Of a DNA stretch of 12,457 bases, positions 6,916 to 12,457 are shown one piece after another. The notes under the pieces are model-generated. The model searched no databases and was not told the origin of the DNA. It was given only the letters and a program-made list of their open reading frames with translations. A program made the translations under genes and the position numbers. Every line of letters starts with the position of its first letter. Position 1 is the first letter of the stretch. Source of the stretch: Planctomycetota bacterium (GTDB lineage Bacteria > Planctomycetota > Planctomycetia > Planctomycetales > Planctomycetaceae); NCBI GenBank assembly GCA_023429275.1, contig JAEYWB010000208.1, positions 1 to 12,457 on the forward strand. Reading direction: 5' to 3'.

Positions 6916-7868
6916 GCCGCACCTCCGTCGGTCTGAAGCAGCGATCGGGGATCCCACTGCGGCTGCGGCTGGCACGAACTGACCCGCAGAACGCGGACGA
7001 GGTGCACGACCGCGGCCGCCATCGTCAACATCCCGACCACGGCATGCGCCGTCCGGTGAAGGACCTGCGCGATGGAATCCGCCGTGGCGACGTATCCGGT
7101 CCAGGTGAAGCCCCATTTCAGGACCCACGCTCCCGCACCGAGAACGACCTGCATCGAGGCGATCGCGAAGAGCATCCATCCCGAGCGGCGAAGCCAGGAG
7201 ATGCTCGAGCGGTGTGAGACGACGGCATTCACGCCGATCAGGACCCAGGTCAGGATCCCCATGCCCAGGTGCTCATGCAATCCCGAACCGTGATGACGGA
7301 TCATCCCGCCGAGCAGGAATTGTCCGAAGATCGCGGCGACCGTCAGACCGGCCCAGGGCTTGAGATGCCCGGCGGCCGGACTGCGGGAGTAATCGTCTTC
7401 CAGAAGCCAGCGACGGCTTTCGATCGTGGCGACGCTCGCCATCAGCGAGAGGACACAGGCCGCGAAGGCCCCGTGCACCATCGCGAGGCCCCGTTCGTCC
7501 AGGACGACGCGGAAACCGCCAAGGAGCCCCTGCAGGATCACGCACAACAGGACGGCGTAGCCGAGCCCCTTGACCCACCGCCGCGTCTCGTCGCGATGAA
7601 GCACCCAGACGAGGCCGATGCTCCACAGCCCGATCAGCATGCCGGCGAGCCGGTGGCCGTGTTCGAGGAACTTGTCCCAGTTCGACGCGAAGTCGCGGAA
7701 CCAGGGGTACGTCACCATCAGGTAGCCATCGGAGTTCGGCCAGTCGCGGAACGCCATCCCGGCGTTCTTCGATGTCGTGAGCGCCCCGAACACAAGCGTC
7801 ACCATCGCCATGCAGCCGGTGGAAACGGCGTAGCGGTGGAGGAACGGTTTGTAGGACGCTGGGGACAA
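6912..7868 (-). CDS. ctaA: Heme A synthase (CtaA/COX15 family)
   Basis: The 318-residue protein has eight predicted membrane helices in two similar four-helix halves, as in CtaA. Likely heme ligands are seen in each half: His70/His72 in 'EHGHRLAGM' and His132 in 'MVHGAF' for the first half, and His198/His200 in 'GLHEHLG' and His271/His275 in 'VLHRTAHAVVGM' for the second. Glu69 next to His70 matches the conserved Glu near the catalytic heme. The N-terminus 'FLHRYAV' and 'DWPNSDG' loop are also typical. The enzyme oxidises the C8 methyl of heme O to the formyl group of heme A. The start is TTG at 7868: an in-frame stop lies about seven codons upstream, and the first ATG would delete the conserved LHR segment. 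No Shine-Dalgarno is visible; the TTG lies within the edge of repeat element 2. The gene overlaps ctaB by four bases. Confidence 0.92.
   Translation of the reverse strand: MSPASYKPFLHRYAVSTGCMAMVTLVFGALTTSKNAGMAFRDWPNSDGYLMVTYPWFRDFASNWDKFLEHGHRLAGMLIGLWSIGLVWVLHRDETRRWVKGLGYAVLLCVILQGLLGGFRVVLDERGLAMVHGAFAACVLSLMASVATIESRRWLLEDDYSRSPAAGHLKPWAGLTVAAIFGQFLLGGMIRHHGSGLHEHLGMGILTWVLIGVNAVVSHRSSISWLRRSGWMLFAIASMQVVLGAGAWVLKWGFTWTGYVATADSIAQVLHRTAHAVVGMLTMAAAVVHLVRVLRVSSCQPQPQWDPRSLLQTDGGAA
6921..6926 (-). promoter_or_regulatory. Shine-Dalgarno of ctaB, fixes the GTG start
   Basis: GGAGGT on the minus strand lies inside the last codons of ctaA, six bases before GTG at 6915. Together with the GTGA overlap it rules out the longer upstream reading. 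Confidence 0.85.
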
Positions 7869-7980
7869 GGAGTTAGGAGTGAGGATCTAGGTGTTAGGTG
7901 TCAGGAAACCATCGCTTGTGGCCGAAGTTCGTCGAGGACTGCTTAGAACCTAATTCCTAGATCCTAAATCCTGACTCCTT
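7858..7980. repeat. Heptad-repeat inverted element 2, between coxA and ctaA
   Basis: From 7867 the plus strand reads in 7-bp units AAGGAGT, TAGGAGT, GAGGATC, TAGGTGT, TAGGTGT, CAGGAAA, with AGG fixed in register. The reverse complement of 7946-7980 reads AAGGAGT, CAGGATT, TAGGATC, TAGGAAT, TAGGTTC, the same register. Arms 7867-7898 and 7949-7980 agree at 27 of 32 positions as inverted repeats around a 50-nt centre. The edge GCTGGGGACAAG (7858-7869) is shared with element 1 apart from one base and includes the ctaA TTG start. The element fills almost the whole gap and ends four bases from the coxA stop codon. Confidence 0.78.
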
Positions 7981-7984
7981 CTCC

Positions 7985-9871
<1,887 letters not shown>

Positions 9872-9918
9872 GACACTTCCTCAGTAAGGAACGGGAGAAG
9901 GACGAAGGAGACTCGACT

Positions 9919-9943
9919 CGGCTTCAGGGCAACTTGGAAGCCG
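9919..9943. other. Possible intercistronic hairpin between coxB and coxA
   Basis: CGGCTTC (9919-9925) and GAAGCCG (9937-9943) are perfect 7-bp inverted repeats with an 11-base loop in the 81-bp gap between coxB and coxA. There is no T-tract, so it is not an intrinsic terminator; it could affect mRNA stability or be chance in GC-rich DNA. Confidence 0.3.
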
Positions 9944-9952
9944 CCCGACGAA

Positions 9953-10804
9953 TCAGTTCCCTTCCTCTCCCTCCGCTCCGGCGATCGGACCGTGGTAGGA
10001 CTGGTCCGCCTTGAGTCTCTTCAGGTAATTGATGAACTCTTCTTCGTTCTCGGCGACCAGGTGCGCCTTCATCTTGTAGTGCCCCCAGCCGCACAGCTCC
10101 GCACACAGCAGGGTGTACTTCGCGCTCTTGTCCGCCTCGAACCAGACCGGGATCACGAGCCCCGGCACCGCGTCCTGCTTGACCCGGAGTTCCGGAAGGA
10201 AGAACGAGTGCTGGACGTCTTGCGACTTGAGGTTGATCAGGACCGGACGGGCCGACGGAGCATGCAATTCGTTGACGGCGTACAGATCCGTCGGCTGCGG
10301 ATCGGGCATGAGCTCGAGGAGCTTGCCGTTCTCGTCGAGGCCGGGGTAACGGATCCGCCATTCGAACTGGCGGGCCATCACTTCCGCGATCGGGCCTTTC
10401 CGCGTCTCCACGGGGAAGGTCGACTTGATGCGATACTCCGCCCAGACGTCCATCTGGTAGAGGGCAATGAACAGCAGGATCCCCGCGGGGACGATCGACC
10501 AGATGACTTCGAGGTTGTGGCTCCCGTGCGAGAACCAGGCCCGCTCGGTGTTCCCCGGATCGGTCCGCTTTGCCCCGGTGAAGAGGGTGTAGGCGAGGCC
10601 GACCTGCGTCCCGACGAACGTGATCGTCGTGATGATGAGGATCAGGTGGAACAGGTCGTCGATCTTCCGACCGAGCGGACTCGACGCCGCGCCGCTGGGA
10701 TTGATCGTCGTGGGAAACCACCAGCCCATTCTCGGCGCGATCGCGCACAGCACGACGGCGACGATCGGCCAGAAGGCGAAGAATACGCACCAGAATCGCT
10801 TCAC
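9953..10804 (-). CDS. coxB: Cytochrome c oxidase subunit II with CuA site (CtaC)
   Basis: The 283-residue product has an N-terminal hydrophobic segment (about 4-24), then two membrane helices (about 50-75 and 98-118) and a periplasmic cupredoxin domain. All CuA ligands are present: His199 in 'VQHSFFLPELRVKQDAVPG', and Cys234, Glu236, Cys238, His242 and Met245 in 'CAELCGWGHYKM'. 'QFEWRIRYPG' (146-155) carries the conserved aromatic region used for electron entry. The subunit accepts electrons from cytochrome c and passes them to heme a. It ends shortly after the CuA domain, so it lacks the fused cytochrome c of caa3 enzymes; the separate diheme lipoprotein encoded upstream may take that role. 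The start is GTG at 10804, supported by GGAGGAG five bases upstream. The first hydrophobic segment has no lipobox and may be a retained helix or an uncleaved or cleaved signal. Confidence 0.96.
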   Translation of the reverse strand: MKRFWCVFFAFWPIVAVVLCAIAPRMGWWFPTTINPSGAASSPLGRKIDDLFHLILIITTITFVGTQVGLAYTLFTGAKRTDPGNTERAWFSHGSHNLEVIWSIVPAGILLFIALYQMDVWAEYRIKSTFPVETRKGPIAEVMARQFEWRIRYPGLDENGKLLELMPDPQPTDLYAVNELHAPSARPVLINLKSQDVQHSFFLPELRVKQDAVPGLVIPVWFEADKSAKYTLLCAELCGWGHYKMKAHLVAENEEEFINYLKRLKADQSYHGPIAGAEGEEGN

Positions 10805-10809
10805 GGTCT

Positions 10810-10816
10810 CTCCTCC
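10810..10816 (-). promoter_or_regulatory. Shine-Dalgarno of coxB, supports the GTG start
   Basis: GGAGGAG on the minus strand, five bases before GTG at 10804. No ATG nearby gives a better start. Confidence 0.8.
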
Positions 10817-10845
10817 AGGACGGGCTCCTGGCTGTCGACTCTTCT

Positions 10846-10861
10846 CACTCCCCGGGGAGTG
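10846..10861. promoter_or_regulatory. Perfect 16-bp palindrome upstream of coxB
   Basis: CACTCCCCGGGGAGTG is a perfect 16-bp dyad in the 95-bp gap between the cytochrome c gene and coxB, 42 bases before the coxB start. It has no loop, which suits a dimeric protein-binding site better than an RNA hairpin. No promoter elements are obvious next to it. Confidence 0.4.
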
Positions 10862-10899
10862 GAACCGTCTGAAGGCTCCAACTCGGTCCCGGACTCACA

Positions 10900-12291
10900 C
10901 TAACGGGCGACGTCCGCCACTTTCGGCTGCTCGGCATCCGGCTGAGGAGCCGGCGTCGGGATCGGAGCTCCCACCCCGGTTCCCGGATCCAGTTCTTCAA
11001 ACGGCATGCTCAGGACGTAGTTCACGAGATGCCATCGGTCCTCTTCGGACATCTTGTCTTCACGGATACCGGGCATCGGCGTCCCCTTGATCCCCACCGA
11101 AATCCGGCAGTAGATGTCGTAGGGACGGCGGCCGCCGCGGTAGATCCCGGTCCGCAGGTTTCGCGGCATGATCGGGTTCCCCCAGCTGTCGACGAGCCCG
11201 AGAGATCCCTCGGCGTTGACGGCCGTGGTCGACGGTCCGTCGCCGCGACCTGCCGCTCCGTGGCACTTGGAGCAGCCGGCATTGTCCGAGAGGAACAGGA
11301 CACGTCCCTTCTCGATCGATTCCTTCGTCGACGGGATCCCTTCCGACTTCACGAACACGCGGCAGGTCGGGTCGTCGGTCTGGGACATCTGCCAGTTGGT
11401 GGCGAGTCCCTCGACGAGCGGATCGAGGGTGTCTTCCCCGAAGCTCGCTCCCTCAACTTCGTCCGTCAGGGCCTTGACGACTTCGCTGCGGGGCGTTCCT
11501 CCCTTGACGGCGTCGGTGACAGCCTCGTCCGAGTAGTCCCCGTTGAGGTACTTGGCCAGGCCATCTTCCACCTGGCCGCGCATCGAAAGGAACATGACGT
11601 ATTCGACGATCGCCGCGTTCTCCTCCGGAGTGAGCAGCTTGAACGACGGCATGTACGTGCCGGGGATGCCGTCGGCAACGATCCGCGAGAGATCCTCGCG
11701 CCGGGGCTTGTAGTCGTAGTGCGTCGACGTGAACTTGAAGAGACCGCGGCGGTAGTCACGCGGCTTCGGATTGAGATACTGCGCCGTCGGACCGTTGCCG
11801 TCGCCGGCGACGCCATGGCAGTGCAGGCAGTGTTCGGCGTAGAGCAACCGGCCTTCGACCAGCACTTCGCCCGCGCCGATGAGGGCGGGCGAACCGGAGG
11901 CGGGGGCGGCGCTGAGCAGCTCGCTGAAGGTGGCGGTCTGGTCCTCGGCGCTGAACGTCTTGATGTCGGCGACGAGCGTCTTCGCCCCCGGGAAGACGAT
12001 GCGGTCGCCGGGCTTCACGGCAAACAGCGTCTTCTGGAACGACAGTTCCGCATCCGATTCGGTCGCCTTCGTGACCGTCCCGACCGCTTTGTGCGGCTGG
12101 AGCGGAAGGCGGTCCCAGACGCGGATCCTGGTCGGGGTGCCAAAGCGCGAATCGACGAAGCTGGTGACGTACGTCTCCGCTTCGGGCATGAGCTTGTCCA
12201 CCTCTTTCGAGCGGGCAAACTCCGACGTCCCCTTCGTGCAGCCCGAGGCGAGCACGATAAGAGACAGGATGATACAGCGACCGGATCTCAC
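10900..12291 (-). CDS. Diheme cytochrome c lipoprotein, probable electron donor to the oxidase
   Basis: From the GTG at 12291 the protein is 463 residues. A short signal ends in the lipobox-like 'VLASGC', so Cys18 would be lipidated and the protein tethered on the periplasmic side. Residues 19-150 form a hydrophilic, mostly beta-like region without cysteine that I cannot assign. Two class I cytochrome c domains follow: CLHCH at 155-159 with distal Met214 in 'GTYMPSF', and CSKCH at 340-344 with Met406 in 'GTPMPGI'. Both have the 'GDGNGP/GDGPS' loop after the heme site. About 75 residues between the domains are unassigned; the C-terminus is a Pro/Ala tail. It lies 95 bp upstream of coxB, whose product lacks a cytochrome domain, so electron transfer to CuA is the likely job. 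A link to an alternative complex III cluster upstream is possible but not shown. A longer GTG reading from 12330 is disfavoured by the strong Shine-Dalgarno at 12297-12305. Confidence 0.88.
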   Translation of the reverse strand: MRSGRCIILSLIVLASGCTKGTSEFARSKEVDKLMPEAETYVTSFVDSRFGTPTRIRVWDRLPLQPHKAVGTVTKATESDAELSFQKTLFAVKPGDRIVFPGAKTLVADIKTFSAEDQTATFSELLSAAPASGSPALIGAGEVLVEGRLLYAEHCLHCHGVAGDGNGPTAQYLNPKPRDYRRGLFKFTSTHYDYKPRREDLSRIVADGIPGTYMPSFKLLTPEENAAIVEYVMFLSMRGQVEDGLAKYLNGDYSDEAVTDAVKGGTPRSEVVKALTDEVEGASFGEDTLDPLVEGLATNWQMSQTDDPTCRVFVKSEGIPSTKESIEKGRVLFLSDNAGCSKCHGAAGRGDGPSTTAVNAEGSLGLVDSWGNPIMPRNLRTGIYRGGRRPYDIYCRISVGIKGTPMPGIREDKMSEEDRWHLVNYVLSMPFEELDPGTGVGAPIPTPAPQPDAEQPKVADVAR

Positions 12292-12296
12292 GCGAT

Positions 12297-12305
12297 CCCC
12301 CTCCT
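12297..12305 (-). promoter_or_regulatory. Shine-Dalgarno of the diheme cytochrome gene, fixes its GTG start
   Basis: AGGAGGGGG on the minus strand lies five bases before GTG at 12291. This start yields a compact lipoprotein signal, whereas the GTG at 12330 would add 13 residues and translate through this site. Confidence 0.75.
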
Positions 12306-12343
12306 GAAACGGGCTTAGGGCCCGGTTCACTCACTAGTCTGGT

Positions 12344-12457
12344 TTACTTCGATTCCCCGTCGGCCGACTTACCGGCCGGGGCCGCAGGAGCGGACGGTGC
12401 GGCGGCGGCGATCTCCTCGCCCCCCTTGACCTTCACCTTCAGCTCCGACTCGTTGAT
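12344..12457 (-). CDS. C-terminal fragment of an unidentified upstream gene in the oxidase block
   Basis: Reading from the right edge, 37 codons end at a TAA at 12344-12346. The visible tail starts 'INESELKVKVKGGEEIAAAA' and then becomes Ala/Pro-rich and ends in a Lys/Gly/Ser stretch. This is low-complexity C-terminal sequence with no diagnostic motif, so I do not assign a family. The gene ends 52 bp before the cytochrome c start on the same strand and therefore probably belongs to the same transcript. In many bacteria with this kind of oxidase cluster, the genes just upstream encode alternative complex III subunits; that is context only. The operon promoter must lie to the right of the window. 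Confidence 0.6.
   Translation of the reverse strand: MNESELKVKVKGGEEIAAAAPSAPAAPAGKSADGESK

Noticed and set aside
6916..7179. N-terminal extension of ctaB by 88 codons
   Set aside because: It overlaps ctaA out of frame and is Arg/Gly-rich. The GGAGGT plus GTGA start at 6915 explains the gene fully.
5882..7980. CRISPR array or IS terminal repeats as an explanation for the heptad elements
   Set aside because: Units are 7 bp with no spacers of regular length, and the DNA between the elements encodes only ctaA and ctaB, with no transposase and no target-site duplication that I can see.

Overview
The window looks like chromosomal DNA of a high-GC planctomycete. The main clue is the partial gene at the left end, which has the PSCyt1-DUF1549-DUF1553 architecture that is expanded in that phylum. 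The aerobic oxidase genes to its right, with planctomycete-style extensions, fit the same origin. Coding is dense and no stretch over 300 bases lacks a gene.

Layout. (1) Positions 1-2398, minus strand: a large exported planctomycete cytochrome-like protein, cut by the left edge. (2) 2526-3344, plus strand: uroporphyrinogen-III synthase (hemD), divergent from (1) and convergent with the next block. (3) 3367-12457, minus strand: one long co-oriented block, presumably an operon. In transcription order it holds the tail of an unidentified gene, a diheme cytochrome c lipoprotein, coxB, coxA, ctaA, ctaB, coxC, coxD (subunit IV) and an ABC-type ATPase.

How the genes work together. CoxA, CoxB, CoxC and CoxD form a proton-pumping heme-copper cytochrome c oxidase. 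CoxA carries a YSHP helix-VI motif in place of the usual glutamate motif, which marks it as A2 type, and CoxB has a complete CuA site but no fused cytochrome c. The diheme lipoprotein encoded just upstream is the obvious candidate electron donor. CtaB and CtaA convert heme B to heme O and then heme A for CoxA. HemD supplies the tetrapyrrole ring earlier in the same pathway but lies on the other strand.

Most notable signal. The ctaA-ctaB pair sits inside the structural genes and is bracketed by two related intergenic elements (5882-5968 and 7858-7980). Each is made of degenerate 7-bp tandem repeats arranged as inverted arms, and each ends at the same 12-base edge, GCWGGGGACAAG. That edge supplies a TTG start codon for the gene downstream (certain for ctaA, possible for coxC), and neither gene has a visible Shine-Dalgarno sequence. 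Other points of interest are a roughly 120-residue insert in CoxC predicted to be periplasmic, histidine-rich tails on CoxA and CoxD, and an ABC ATPase without an adjacent permease.
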